From Diphasiastrum complanatum (Eukaryota > Streptophyta > Lycopodiopsida > Lycopodiales > Lycopodiaceae), in contig MU831930.1 in the NCBI GenBank assembly GCA_029204225.1, positions 1 through 64,000 of the forward strand: 64,000 bases of DNA, written 5' to 3'. The position numbers were made by a program, and so were the translations under genes. The notes beneath the pieces were generated by a model. The model was not told where the DNA came from and did not search any database. It saw only the letters and a list, made by a program, of their open reading frames with translations. This document shows, piece by piece, positions 21,427-32,514 of the stretch (its first letter is position 1; each line of letters starts with the position of its first letter).

Positions 21427-23841
21427 ATGTCATCCATGGGTGGATATTTGATGGAACCAAGTGAGAGACTCACTTCCACAAATTATTCCATTTGGAAAGT
21501 GAGAATGGAATCACTCCTAGTGATCCATGATCTATATGACATAGTTCAAGGAGTAGAGGAAGAGCCTCAAACTCCCCAAGAACAAGCCAAATACAAGAAG
21601 AGAGCAAGATTAGCTCTACATTGCATAAAGTTAAATGTATGCAATGACCTCTTGAAAGAGGTGTCTTCTTGTACCTCATCCAAAGAGGCTTGGGATTCAT
21701 TAAAGAGCATTTATGAATCCAACAATACTTCAAGAATCCTCATGCTAAGAAATCAAGTTTTCCAAAGCATGAAAGGAAGTGGAGAGAGTGGACAAGAGTA
21801 TGTTCTTAGGATCAAATCTCTTAACAAGGAGTTAAGTGCAATAGGAGAGAAGATCCAAGATCAAGAACTAGTACAAATCATTTTGAATGGTCTAAGTGAT
21901 GAGTTTACCAACTTAGTCCAATCATTTGCCATTCAAGACTCTCTTCCATCCATTGAAAAGTTGCACAATGTTCTTGTGGCCGAGGAGAGTAGGCTTCTAC
22001 ACCTCAAGACAAGAATGGATAGCATGTCACTTAATGGAGGAGAGGAGAAAGCTAACTTTACATCTAAAGGCAAGAAAAAGCAAAATCCATTCAAGAAAAA
22101 TCAAGGCAAGGAGGCCGAGATGAAGAATGGAGGATCTACCTCCAAAGGCAAAGTGAAGAACAAGGCAAAACTAAAGTGTTTCTTTTGTGGAAAGAAAGGA
22201 CACTTTGCCTCAGAATGCTACTTGAAGAAGAATCAACAAGCCAAAGGAGATCAAGGGAACATTGCTCAAGAGGAAGAATATGAGGATGGATTCAACACAT
22301 CCTTAATGGTTGCATCTACACCAACTTCAAGTCAAGACACATGGTGGATAGATAGTGGGGCTAGTTCCCACATGTCCTTTAACAAGCATTATTTTTCTAC
22401 TCTTCTATCTTGTAATGACTCTAAGAAGTCAATATACACTGCTAGTGATCAAGCATGCAAGATAGATGGCATAGGATCTATACCTCTTTGTTTAGGCACA
22501 TCTAAAAGGATAGATCTAGATAATGTTTTGTATGTTCCTACCATTTCAAGAAACTTGCTTAGTGTAGGACAATTAATGGACAATGGACTAGATGTACATT
22601 TCAAGAATGGAGTTTGTTCCATCTTGAAAAATGATAAGTGCATAGCTAGTGGCATTAAGCAAGGTAGACTTTTCAAGTTGGATGCTAATGTTGCAAGTGA
22701 AAGTGTGAACTTGGCTAGGGAGGAGCTAACTCAAGTGGAGCTTTGGCATAAGAGATTAGGCCATCCTAATCTTCAATCTATGGAGTCAATGGCAAGCAAG
22801 GAACTAGCTCTCGGCCTACCAAGAGCTTTCAAGAAGTGTGGAAAAATGTGTGAGGCATGTGGCCTTGCAAAGTCACACAAATCTTCTTACAAGAAATCTT
22901 CATCAAGATCTCTCTCTCCCTTGGATCTCATACATTCTGATGTACATAGTTTTTCACATGCAAGTAATGGAGGTGCCTTGATGTATGTAACTTTTATAGA
23001 TGATTGTACTAGATTCACATGGATTGAGTTACTATCAAAGAAAAATCTTGTTTATGAAGCTTTCATTAAGTTCAAGTCTCTAGTAGAGAAACAACTTAGT
23101 ACTTCTATCAAAGCACTAAGATGTGATAATGGAGGAGAGTACACCTCCAATAAAATGAAAGACTTTTGTGAGATCAATGGTATTAAGTTACAATACACTT
23201 GTTCCTACACCCCTCAACAAAATGGGGTGGCCGAGAGGAAAAATAGGAGTCTATGTGAGTGTGCAAAGTCCTTGAGGCTTGATGCATCACTTCCCATCTC
23301 ATTTTGGGGAGAAGCCATAACATGTGCTAATTATTTGTGTAATAGACTTCCTAGTAGTGCTATAGATGGGATCTCACCTTATCAAGCCTTGTTTGATAAG
23401 AAACCCAATGTAAAATATTTTAAGATCTTTGGATGTACTTGTTATGTACACATTCCTTTGGAGACTAGAAGGAAAGAAGATGCTACCTCCTTCAAAGGAA
23501 TCTTTGTTGGCTATGGAGAAAATAGCAAGGGATATAGGATATATGATCCTACATCCAAGAAAGTAAAGGTAAGCAAGGATGTACTTTTTGATGAGTCACA
23601 ATTTGCTAAGAGCTTGTCAAATGGATCTAACCCATTGTGCATTGAAGATCTTGACAAATCCGAGGAGGATCTTGACAAACCCGAGGAGGATCATGACAAA
23701 CCCGAGGATGGAGATTTGGATCCAAGTCAAAAGGGGCCAAGAAGATCATCAAGGAGCAAGGCCGAGCCCTCAAGGCTTACCTATGTGGACAAGGGAAAGC
23801 AAAAGGAAGGCTCTACATCTTCTACCTCTTACTCTTTTTAA
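21427..23841 (+). CDS. Copia polyprotein part 1: gag, protease, integrase
   Basis: 804 codons. Gag spans about residues 1-240 (YSIWKVRMESLL, ALHCIKLNVCNDLLK). A complete zinc knuckle CFFCGKKGHFASEC is at 251-264. The protease motif WIDSGASSH has its Asp at 309. The HHCC zinc site is His441, His446, Cys475, Cys478. The integrase triad is intact: Asp505, Asp567 and Glu603, with 35 residues between the last two. A short acidic repeat (EDLDKPEED type) lies at about 741-762, before a basic tail. The first ATG after the leader is used. The frame ends in TAA, two codons before the next open stretch in the same frame. Products would form the particle, cut the polyprotein and insert the DNA copy. Confidence 0.93.
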   Translation: MSSMGGYLMEPSERLTSTNYSIWKVRMESLLVIHDLYDIVQGVEEEPQTPQEQAKYKKRARLALHCIKLNVCNDLLKEVSSCTSSKEAWDSLKSIYESNNTSRILMLRNQVFQSMKGSGESGQEYVLRIKSLNKELSAIGEKIQDQELVQIILNGLSDEFTNLVQSFAIQDSLPSIEKLHNVLVAEESRLLHLKTRMDSMSLNGGEEKANFTSKGKKKQNPFKKNQGKEAEMKNGGSTSKGKVKNKAKLKCFFCGKKGHFASECYLKKNQQAKGDQGNIAQEEEYEDGFNTSLMVASTPTSSQDTWWIDSGASSHMSFNKHYFSTLLSCNDSKKSIYTASDQACKIDGIGSIPLCLGTSKRIDLDNVLYVPTISRNLLSVGQLMDNGLDVHFKNGVCSILKNDKCIASGIKQGRLFKLDANVASESVNLAREELTQVELWHKRLGHPNLQSMESMASKELALGLPRAFKKCGKMCEACGLAKSHKSSYKKSSSRSLSPLDLIHSDVHSFSHASNGGALMYVTFIDDCTRFTWIELLSKKNLVYEAFIKFKSLVEKQLSTSIKALRCDNGGEYTSNKMKDFCEINGIKLQYTCSYTPQQNGVAERKNRSLCECAKSLRLDASLPISFWGEAITCANYLCNRLPSSAIDGISPYQALFDKKPNVKYFKIFGCTCYVHIPLETRRKEDATSFKGIFVGYGENSKGYRIYDPTSKKVKVSKDVLFDESQFAKSLSNGSNPLCIEDLDKSEEDLDKPEEDHDKPEDGDLDPSQKGPRRSSRSKAEPSRLTYVDKGKQKEGSTSSTSYSF
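23839..23841 (+). other. single in-frame stop between integrase and reverse transcriptase
   Basis: The codon TAA is followed by GCT and splits an otherwise open frame of about 1,327 codons. It lies in the linker between integrase and reverse transcriptase, where no domain is harmed. It is most simply a new nonsense mutation. Programmed readthrough is possible but the following bases do not match the known plant-virus readthrough context. Confidence 0.8.
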
Positions 23842-23847
23842 GCTACA

Positions 23848-25407
23848 TTGATTGAAGAACCATCATCTTTTGAAGAAGCATGTAAATCTAAAGTTTGGAG
23901 AGATGCAATGCAAGTAGAGTATGATGCATTAGAAGAAAATCATACTTGGAATCTTGTAAATCTTCCAAGAGGAAAGAAACCACTTGCATGTAAGTGGATT
24001 TATAGAATTAAGTACAATCAAGATGGATCTATTAGTAAATACAAAGCTAGGCTTGTTGCTAAGGGATTTCTTCAAATAAAAGGATTGGATTATGAAGAAA
24101 CATTTGCACCTGTAGCTAAGCTTGTAACTATTAGATTAATCATTTGCATTGCTACTTTGTTCAAATGGGATCTCTACCAAATGGATGTGACAAATGCCTT
24201 CTTGAATGGCTTCTTAGAAGAGGAAATCTACATGATGCAACCCGAGGGCTTCATCAAGATTGGTGAGGAGCAAAAGGTGTGCTACTTAAGGAAGAGCCTA
24301 TATGGCTTGAAGCAAGCACCTAGAGCTTGGTACTCTAGGTTGCATGATTTTCTCTATTCCCTTGGCTTTGTACTAAGTGCTTATGAACCTTCTTTATATT
24401 TCAAATGTAATGAAGGAAAGATCATCATTTTGGTTCTTTATGTTGATGACATCATTATGACAGGAAATGATGATGATGGCATAGGCAAAGTAAAAGTTGA
24501 CTTATCTAGTGAGTTCAAGATGGTAGATCTAGGCTTCCTAAAGTTTATACTTGGGATAGAAGTGTCTAGAAGTAGCAATTGTACTTTCATAAGTCAATCT
24601 AAGTATGCTACTTCCATTCTTGAAAGATTTGGTATGAAAGATTGTAAGGGGATTGACACCCCTATGGAGCATGTTGTGAAAGCAACTAATGAAGGTGATG
24701 AAGCATCCTTTGAGGACATCACTCTCTTTAGGAAGCTTATAGGCTCTCTAATCTATTTAACCATCACTAGACCTGACTTAAGTTTTTGTGTAAGCAAGTT
24801 GAGTCAAAGTATGCAAGCTCCTTTAATTCATCATTGGAAAAGTGCCAAGAGAGTACTTAGATATGTTTCTAGTACTAGATTTTTTGGTATACTTTATGAA
24901 GGATCTAACTTGCACTTGAGAGCCTACTCGGATTCAGATTTTGCAGGTGACAAGATGGATAGGAAGTCCATTAGTGCATTTGCAACATTTCTTTGTGGAG
25001 GAGTGATATCTTGGCTTTCCAAAAAGCAAGATACAATCTCACTATCTTCTTGTGAAGCCGAGTACAAGGCATTGACTTCAACAACCAAAGAGCTCTTATG
25101 GCTAAGAAGACTCTTGATGGAACTACATGTGCTAGAGGCCGAGGAGATCCCTTACATATTTTGTGACAATCAAGCTTCTCAACAAATTGCTTCAAATCCT
25201 ATCTTCCATGCTAGAACAAAGCATATTGAGATAGCTCACCACTTTGTGAGGGAGAAGGTACAATCCAAGGAAGTGCAACTACATCATGTACCATCATCCG
25301 AATGCATAGCTGATATCTTAACCAAACCATTGTCCAAAGATCCATTTTTTAAGTTAAGATATGCTCTTGGAATTGTAGATAGATGTACACTAGATTTGCC
25401 AAGTTAG
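23848..25407 (+). CDS. Copia polyprotein part 2: reverse transcriptase and RNase H
   Basis: 519 codons in the same frame as part 1. Reverse transcriptase shows PSSFEEA, CKWIYRIKYNQDG, QMDVTNAFLNG (catalytic Asp113), LYGLKQAPRAWY and the active-site LYVDDIIMTG (Asp200, Asp201). RNase H follows with YSDSDFAG, SSCEAEYKAL and FCDNQAS, giving its Asp-Glu-Asp set, and the usual ARTKHIEIAHHFVRE and DILTKPL near the end. All catalytic residues are present. The ATG shown is only the first Met after the stop; the native product would be cleaved from the longer polyprotein. Confidence 0.93.
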   Translation: MIEEPSSFEEACKSKVWRDAMQVEYDALEENHTWNLVNLPRGKKPLACKWIYRIKYNQDGSISKYKARLVAKGFLQIKGLDYEETFAPVAKLVTIRLIICIATLFKWDLYQMDVTNAFLNGFLEEEIYMMQPEGFIKIGEEQKVCYLRKSLYGLKQAPRAWYSRLHDFLYSLGFVLSAYEPSLYFKCNEGKIIILVLYVDDIIMTGNDDDGIGKVKVDLSSEFKMVDLGFLKFILGIEVSRSSNCTFISQSKYATSILERFGMKDCKGIDTPMEHVVKATNEGDEASFEDITLFRKLIGSLIYLTITRPDLSFCVSKLSQSMQAPLIHHWKSAKRVLRYVSSTRFFGILYEGSNLHLRAYSDSDFAGDKMDRKSISAFATFLCGGVISWLSKKQDTISLSSCEAEYKALTSTTKELLWLRRLLMELHVLEAEEIPYIFCDNQASQQIASNPIFHARTKHIEIAHHFVREKVQSKEVQLHHVPSSECIADILTKPLSKDPFFKLRYALGIVDRCTLDLPS

Positions 25408-25420
25408 AAGTGAGGAGGAG
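25408..25420 (+). other. polypurine tract
   Basis: AAGTGAGGAGGAG directly precedes the right LTR, the place where plus-strand DNA synthesis is primed. Confidence 0.85.
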
Positions 25421-26282
25421 TGTTGAAAATTGTCACTTCTCACTTGACATTGGTTCATGTAAATATTGATCAAACATTAGAATATGTTGATGATATGATT
25501 TCACACGTGTGGAGCATGTTCCCATGTGTGAAAGGATGTACTTTTCATGTTTGTATATATCCAAATTGATTTTGTATCATTCTAGTTAGTGTGAACATGA
25601 AATGACTAGTTTTTAGTCAAGTTGACTAGTCACCTACAAATTAGCTTTTCCTTGCATGTGCATGAGTAAATGCTCCCACATGGCAAGTGGATGTTCACAT
25701 GTGTGTATAGAGTACTAGAAGATAAGAGTTGACCATTTTCCTTAGATCCTATTTTGTAGGGAATATTCCTATATTCTAGGAGACTAGCTTTTTGGATTTT
25801 AGTCATATTCTAGAAGGTCAACTATTGGATAAGGATCAAGGATGGATCAAATGGATAGATATGAGTGATGTGGCACTCTTCACACGTGTGAAGGCCTGCT
25901 GGACTGTACCAGACTCATGGATGTACTTGATCCATAAAAGGATCATCATTTTGCTAAGAAAATTGATGAGACTTTTGCACTCTACACTTTTGTGAGATTT
26001 CTAGTCATTTGTCTTGTGATTTTTATGCATGATTGCTATCTAGTATCATTGTACTTGTTGTTTCAGGTGCAGGCCGTACAGTGGACAGTACTCCACACGT
26101 GTGAAGCCGCTCTCACTAAAAAATGATGTGTTGATCCATTGCTCTTGCTTAAATCCAAGTGTAGTGAATCTAGATCAAGATCTAATGTGTAGAACTTGAT
26201 AGATTCATTGATTAAGCAACCAATAACTCTCTATGATTGTAAAGTACAATCATTATTGTCCTAAAAACTGTAAAATTTATCA
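25421..26282 (+). repeat. 3' LTR of the young Copia element
   Basis: 862 bp, the same length as the left LTR. It is followed by the aattt target duplication at 26283-26287. Confidence 0.95.
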
Positions 26283-26299
26283 AATTTTACATTCAATTT

Positions 26300-26820
26300 T
26301 TAGCATGTCTACTCTTAAAAATCCTTTATGATTATCGAAACATGCCTATTAAAAAAAAAATTGAATTTCGGGACCTATAGAGATAGATACCGACATTCAA
26401 AGTTATCCTTTGAAGTGTTGATAAAAATCACCAAAACTAGAAATATCATATATGAGCGTATAATACCATGATTTTAACAATATTTTGTTGGTTTGCCTAC
26501 TAAAAAAAGTATTATATGACCATAGAAACATGTCTCTCAAATTTTTTTCAAATTTGGAGTTATGTAGAGACAGCCTATGTGCATCTAAAGTTACCCATGT
26601 CAAGTGTTGAAAAGTACTGAAAATTATTGAAAGGTGCTAAAACGTTTCAGCTATTTTGGAGGTGTTTTTATCACCCTTTCTTTGGCTGTCTACTTTCAAA
26701 AATCCTTTATGACCATAGAAACATGCCTATAAAAATTTGGAGTCCTATCGAGATATATACGTGCACCTAAAGTTACCCATGTGAAGTGCTGAAAAGTTCT
26801 AAAAATTGGGGGCGAACTGC
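26300..26820. repeat. degenerate tandem repeat, about 190-bp period
   Basis: Three units share the order CTACT..AAAAATCCTTTATGA, CATAGAAACATG, a GAGATA- or GAGACA-type step and AAAGTTACCCATGT.AAGTG.TGAAAAG. Units start near 26302, 26495 and 26685. Divergence is high, so the array is old. Confidence 0.75.
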
Positions 26821-26967
26821 CATCATTTGAGAGAAAAAAAAAAATTAAGTCTTCCAATAACACAATGAAGAGTCAAGTCTAGTTCCACATACAGTTGAAA
26901 GATTGAAATTTCACTCAATAATAATGCTTGTTATGTCTCATCAAGTGACCAAGGGTTTTATGCGCAC

Positions 26968-26989
26968 TTTTGTGCGCACGCGCACAAAA
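26968..26989. repeat. GC-rich palindrome with alternating purine-pyrimidine core
   Basis: TTTTGTGCGC, two bases, then GCGCACAAAA: a perfect 10-bp inverted repeat. The core from 26971 to 26985 alternates purine and pyrimidine throughout. Confidence 0.85.
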
Positions 26990-29900
26990 ATGTGCTGAAA
27001 ACAACTCTAGTTTTAAGATGTGGTTAGTTGGATTTATGTCCAGATATTCTATGTTGTACTTAGTAATTACTTGACTTGTATGATTTGATGGCTTCACAAA
27101 GTGACGTACCAATATAGGTTGATGCAATCGTGAATGGAAAGTGAAATATCTTCAAATTAGGTTATGAGCCTTGGATTATAGGAGAGAAATTTTTTTGCGA
27201 TATTTAGTGTTTATGCAACTAAGCAACAAACATTCAATAGATGTATACTTTAATTTGTTCTAATGAATGATACTAGTAGTATAGGATAGAATTACAATTC
27301 ATATTCGGTATAATACTCATTCACATTGAATGTCAATCTAGGGTAAATCAAAATTAACATATTATGTTTAAAGTCTTTAAAATCACCTATACATCGTAAA
27401 CTTATAATTTGACGTGTATAAAATTAGAGCTATATGAAAATATGTAAAATCTAGCTAGTAGGCTCATGCATCATTATGGATGATGTCAGTAGTTAGGTGA
27501 TGTTTAGAAGTTAATAGATTTTCTTGAGGTCTCTTGACTTCTCTAGGCAGCAGGTTGGCGCGTGAAGGAGAGTGTGACCATTGGATCCAGTGTTCGGGAA
27601 ACCTTTTTTGGGTTCTCCTCCAAAAACCTGTATTTTCTGAACTCTTTCAGTTTTCTCAAGGATGACCCTCAATACATGCCGGTTATAGATTGTTTTGTGA
27701 CCTAAAAAAACTTGCAAGTTTTTGAGCATGCCGGTTTTTGACAAAAGTTGCCGGTTCCATTCCTGAACTTTGTCGGCTTTCCTGAACACTGATTGGATCT
27801 ACTATAGCAAGATCAAGGGTGGAGATAACAAAGAACATAGGTGTTCACTCGCTTTATGGCTGCATGCTACTGCTTTAAGGCTTTCAGGAGGCAATCCTCA
27901 GTGTTTTCCAACGAACAGACAACAAAAATCCCAATAGTGAACAGTCATGACACGTGAGGAGTAGGTGCAAGGATCTTTTTTCAGAATAACACTATTCTAT
28001 AGCATTGTGACTAACAGTTGATACAGAATCAGGACCGATTCCAAAGATTACAAAATTTTCTTCTAAAACTAGCAGATACATCAGGAAAAAAAAAAAACAG
28101 GACATATTGGGCCCAAATTTCAGACAACGACTACGAGATTCTAATGAAGAGTTATTGGTGAAATTGGTGACCAACCACGTGACTCATCCTAGATTTAGCC
28201 ACCAGTTAGGTGAGATTTTATAATTAGAGCTCCAGATGTGGTCTAAATCTCATAATGATCTAAAATATTTTATGAAGATGCAATGGAATCTACTTTTTTT
28301 AGATAACTAAATTTGAAGAGCTTGGTAACATTGGCAAGGCCGAGTTGTAGGTAGGCGTATTGACCTCACCCATGGTACACAACTGACAAATCCTATTCTC
28401 ATTTGGGGTGCCATGAAAGCATCCAATGTCCACATGTAGATGGTGAGAGCATCCAATGTCCACATGTATATGGTGAGAGGAGACACGAAGTTGTCGCAAA
28501 GTAAATTTTAGGCAATGTGAATGCAAAGATAGAGGTAATATCATACCTCCAATTGTGTCCCACTCTAGAAAGTGAGTTTAATAGAAGTCAAGCTTGACCC
28601 CGAACAACAAATCCTACCAAACTCTTGGGATGTATGCACAAAACATGAACCTCCCGATGGGCTGATGACATCCCTCTAGCAAGTGTGATATAGAGATGCC
28701 AAAAATTCCCAATAAACGAGGCTTGGGAGTACCATGATAAATGGTGACCCTCCTCATATATTTTTCATGAAGATGTGAGTGTTATGTATTGGATATCGCA
28801 CCTCTCTATCAATAAATGTTGTGATTGTTAAGTTCATGTCCAATACTGAGGATCTCGAATAATACTTGATGTGGATATTTGGCACTCCGATGTTCGAGTT
28901 TATTAGTTATGCCTTGATATTCTAGTCAAGGCCAATTCTTTCATTAATAATCTTGAGGGGGGCCAAGCACTCCAATTATGACACGTGGAGCAATGCATGG
29001 TTTTAGATACCTATATGCATGTTGAGGAGTATCAATAGTCAATTCAATTGAGTTTAGTAGTGCACTAGGTTTGCATGGCATATGCATAGGCATCTAGTAG
29101 GCTATAATTACCTATAGAGACACACCCTTCTACACTTTCAAATTCTAGTTTGTTGTTACCAGAATCCTCTCCAGAGACAGTTTTGTTTTGGGTCCTCAAA
29201 GACTCTAAGATTCTACGTACTAGTGAGTGTTCAAATCGTTACCTCATTGTTGTGGACCATGAATGGTTATTTTGAAAATTAAAGATGCTTATGAGCTCAA
29301 ACTCCCTATTTTCGTTGAGAAATGATGTGTTTAAGTGATGGGCTCCTTCTAGAAGCCTTATCCATGTGTAGAGGAAGTGCCAAATTTCAGGTGTAATTGA
29401 CAAGTTTGAAAGTGCAATGAGCTCATTTTGAAAGATAAGTTTTATAAGGACTGTAAACTTCTTAGTTTCTCTTTTTTGTTGGGAGTTACCACAATGGGTG
29501 AGCACATATGTATGTTTGAAGGACTAAGAATTGTCATGCAGTTTCAGTGACAATGATATCAACCATCCTATATCGAGAAAAAGAAGAAGATACAATTCAA
29601 TTGTCTCATCATGAGTGAATGGGCCTAAAAGCCATCATTGAAATGGATAAGTGACAATATCCCAATAAAAATTGTTCTCAATCTATTTCTCTTTTTTTCA
29701 AAATAAAGTTGAGGTGTTGAAAAATAATGCCTTCATGCAAGATAAAGTTGAAATAATGAAGAACTTAATAAATGATGGGTATGAGCATACATGACGTGGA
29801 AGAACACACTCAATAGGACACAATCTTTTGTGGGGGGAAAGACCTCCTCCCTCGAGGGTGTTCCACCTTGGGAGGGCCCACTGCTCATGTGCTACGTGTC

Positions 29901-30385
29901 AACATTTGATTGGCTGATTATGAGAAGAATGATCACTTGAAATTCTAGTTGTGAAATCCAGATGAACATTGTGGGAGAGGAGGTGCCTCCAAAATACAAA
30001 GGAAACCTGAAACTTAGGCATTATGTGACTGACCGTTGAGGAAAATAAGTTACTAAAAGTATCAAAATAATGGATACCTTGTGACTATTCTGCCCATTTT
30101 TTGAATAGATTAAAAAGCAAAATATATGTATATGTTCTTTTTTTTTAACGGAGGTGTTGTGCTTTCTATCCTACGTGCGTGTGTTCGTGTAGTTGCCATG
30201 TGACACATCCAGAGTAGTCAGTAGTCAAAGTCAAACGACACTTTGCAGGGGATATCAATATCAACATTTTCAAAATATTCCATTGTTATGGATTCCAAAA
30301 TGTGATCCGTCGTTGGTAGTTGATTCTATAAATGTTGAGGTTATGCAAATCCTACTTATTTTGTAACTCAAGCACTTAAATTGCA
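26990..30385. other. AT-rich intergenic DNA
   Basis: No gene supported. A 33-bp tandem doublet (GAGAGCATCCAATGTCCACATG) sits at about 28445-28510. Open frames here have no motif I recognise. Confidence 0.55.
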
Positions 30386-32514
30386 ATCTTTCCAGAAGAA
30401 ATCAGAAGCTTTTAATTGCTTCAAAATCTTCAAGGAGCGTGCAGAAAAAGAAACTGGAAGGACGATCAAGGCCCTGAGGTCTGACAATGGTGGAGAGTAC
30501 ATCTCTATTGAATTTAAGGAGTATTGCTAGAGCCAAGGCATTGAGCAGCAATTCATCACTTCTTATAGTCCTCAGTCTAATGGCTTAGCCGAGAGAAAGA
30601 ACGGTACTATAGTTGAAGCAACTAAATGTATGTTGGCGCATGTATCGCTACCCAAAAGCTTCTGGCCGAAGCTGTCTCCACTGCAGCTTACGTCCAGAAC
30701 ATATGTTCGACCAAGGCCCTCTCAGGCAAAACACCCCATGAGGTGTGGACAGGCTCTAAGCCTTCTGTGAAGAACCTAAGAGTATTCGGATGCGTCACCT
30801 ACGTGCATATCTCGAAAGACACGAGAAAGAAATTCGACTTCCAAGTTCTCAAAACCATCCTGCTTGGGTATACTTCATCTGATAATACATACAAGCTGTA
30901 TGATCTAGATACCCAGCAAATCTTGTATAGTCGGGATACAGTATTTATCGAGGATCAGTTTGTCGACATCAAAGGCAAAGATATTGTTCCAGGAGAACCT
31001 TTATCACCTGCTATTGACACGACTATCTGAGCTTCAGGCTCAAGCGTGTCCATTGTCGATCCACTATTTGATAGCGAATCAGATGAAGATGTTGCTGCTA
31101 CCCAGCAACAAGTCCCAAGAATGGTTCATCAGTCGATTTCTCTCAGAAGATCAAGCCGAGTGCGCACATAGCCCACAAGGTATACTCTTGAGTCTACATG
31201 TCTCTTGATACAGGAACCGACAATAGTCGAAGAGGCACTTAGCCAACTAGACTTTGATCTCTGGAGAGAAGCCATGGACAGAGAGTATTCCTTTCTGATC
31301 AAGAACCAGACATGGTCACTAGTCGAAGCTCCTATTGGCTGCAATATCATTGATTGCAAATGGATCTTTAAGATCAAGTACAATGCCAATGGAGCAATTG
31401 ATCGAAGGAAGGCAAGACTGATAGCACGAGAATTCACTCAGATCTCCAACATTGACTACAGTGAGACTTTTAGTCCAATAGTCAAGCATTCATCGATCTG
31501 AGCCCTCCTATCATATGTTGTGGCTGCTGACCTTGAGGTGCATCAACTTGATGTGCAAATAGCTTATCTGAATGGAGTTATACAAGAAGACATCTACATG
31601 ATCCAGCCCGAAGGATATGTTCTGGAAGGTGTGAAGAATCATGTCTGTAAACTCCATGAGGCACTTTACGGCTTGAAACAGTCTGCCAGAGTTTGGTTTC
31701 AGAGGATCAACACATTCCTCATCAAACAAGGTTTCCAACCAAGCACTGCTGATTGCAACGTCTATTCTAAGTTGGTGCAGCAATCCTTCATTATCATCAC
31801 CTTATACATGGATGATACGTTGTTTCTCAGCAACAATACCAATTTGGTCAAGGATTCTAAACATATGCTATTTTCTGAGTTTGACATGACTGATCTGGAC
31901 GAAGCTCACTTCTGTCTGGGCATTCATATCCATAGCGACAGAGCGAGACGACTGATCTATATCAATCAACAAAGGTATCTTCACAATGTTCTTGACAGAT
32001 ACAATCTAATGAACTATAAGTTAGCTCACTCACCGATGGATCCAGGCCTGCGTTTGTCAAAGGACCAATGTCCCCAGACCAAGCAGGAGAGGAGTAGATG
32101 AGAGAGTATCCTTATCGATCAATACTTGGATCTCTCATGTACACAATGGTTTGTACAAGACCTATGACATTCCTTTTGTAGTAAGCTCACTCAGCCAATA
32201 TTTGGCTGATCCTGGCATTACCCATTGGAAGGCTCTCATAAGAGTCATGAGGTATATTCGAGCTACCATGGACCATTGCATCTGCTATGGAGAAGTCAAC
32301 AATGACAATCTTCGTCAGCTCAGTGGATATACTGATGCAAGCTGGGGAGGAGATGTGGACAATCGTAAGTCCACATCAGGATTTACATTCTTCTTCAACG
32401 GTGCTCCTATCTCATGAAACAGTCGTAAGCAAACCTCTATCGCTCTTTCTTTTACAGAAGCAGAATACATAACTGCTTCTCAATCTATTAAAGAAGCGTT
32501 TTGGTTGAGAAATT
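30386..32514 (+). pseudogene. Ty1/Copia pol fragment, integrase to RNase H
   Basis: In one direction and in the right order I can read the integrase core (ALRSDNGGEY; YSPQSNGLAERKN with its Glu), its C-terminal part (VFGCVTYVHI), reverse transcriptase (DCKWIFKIKYNANG; VHQLDVQIAYLNG; LYGLKQSARVWF; LYMDDTLFLS) and RNase H (SGYTDASWGGDV; FTEAEYITASQ). Stop codons near 30529, 31030, 31501, 32101 and 32417, with one or more frame changes, break it. The reverse transcriptase box is YMDD rather than YVDD, so this is another Copia lineage than the element at 20-26 kb. Gag, protease and both LTRs are missing: an old, truncated copy. Confidence 0.85.

Larger units (their letters stand above)
19969..26282 (+). 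mobile_element. young, nearly intact Ty1/Copia retrotransposon
   Basis: The two LTRs are 862 bp each, and I find two substitutions between them (near 20062 and 20482). The perfect primer site, the purine tract and the 5-bp target duplication are all present. One long frame covers gag, protease, integrase, reverse transcriptase and RNase H in Copia order, broken only by a TAA at 23839-23841. This is by far the youngest insertion in the window. It lies immediately right of an older, related element. Confidence 0.95.

Noticed and set aside
27511-27789. 92-codon open frame on the - strand
   Set aside because: Contains repeated CCGG-type text but no domain I recognise; not supported as a gene.
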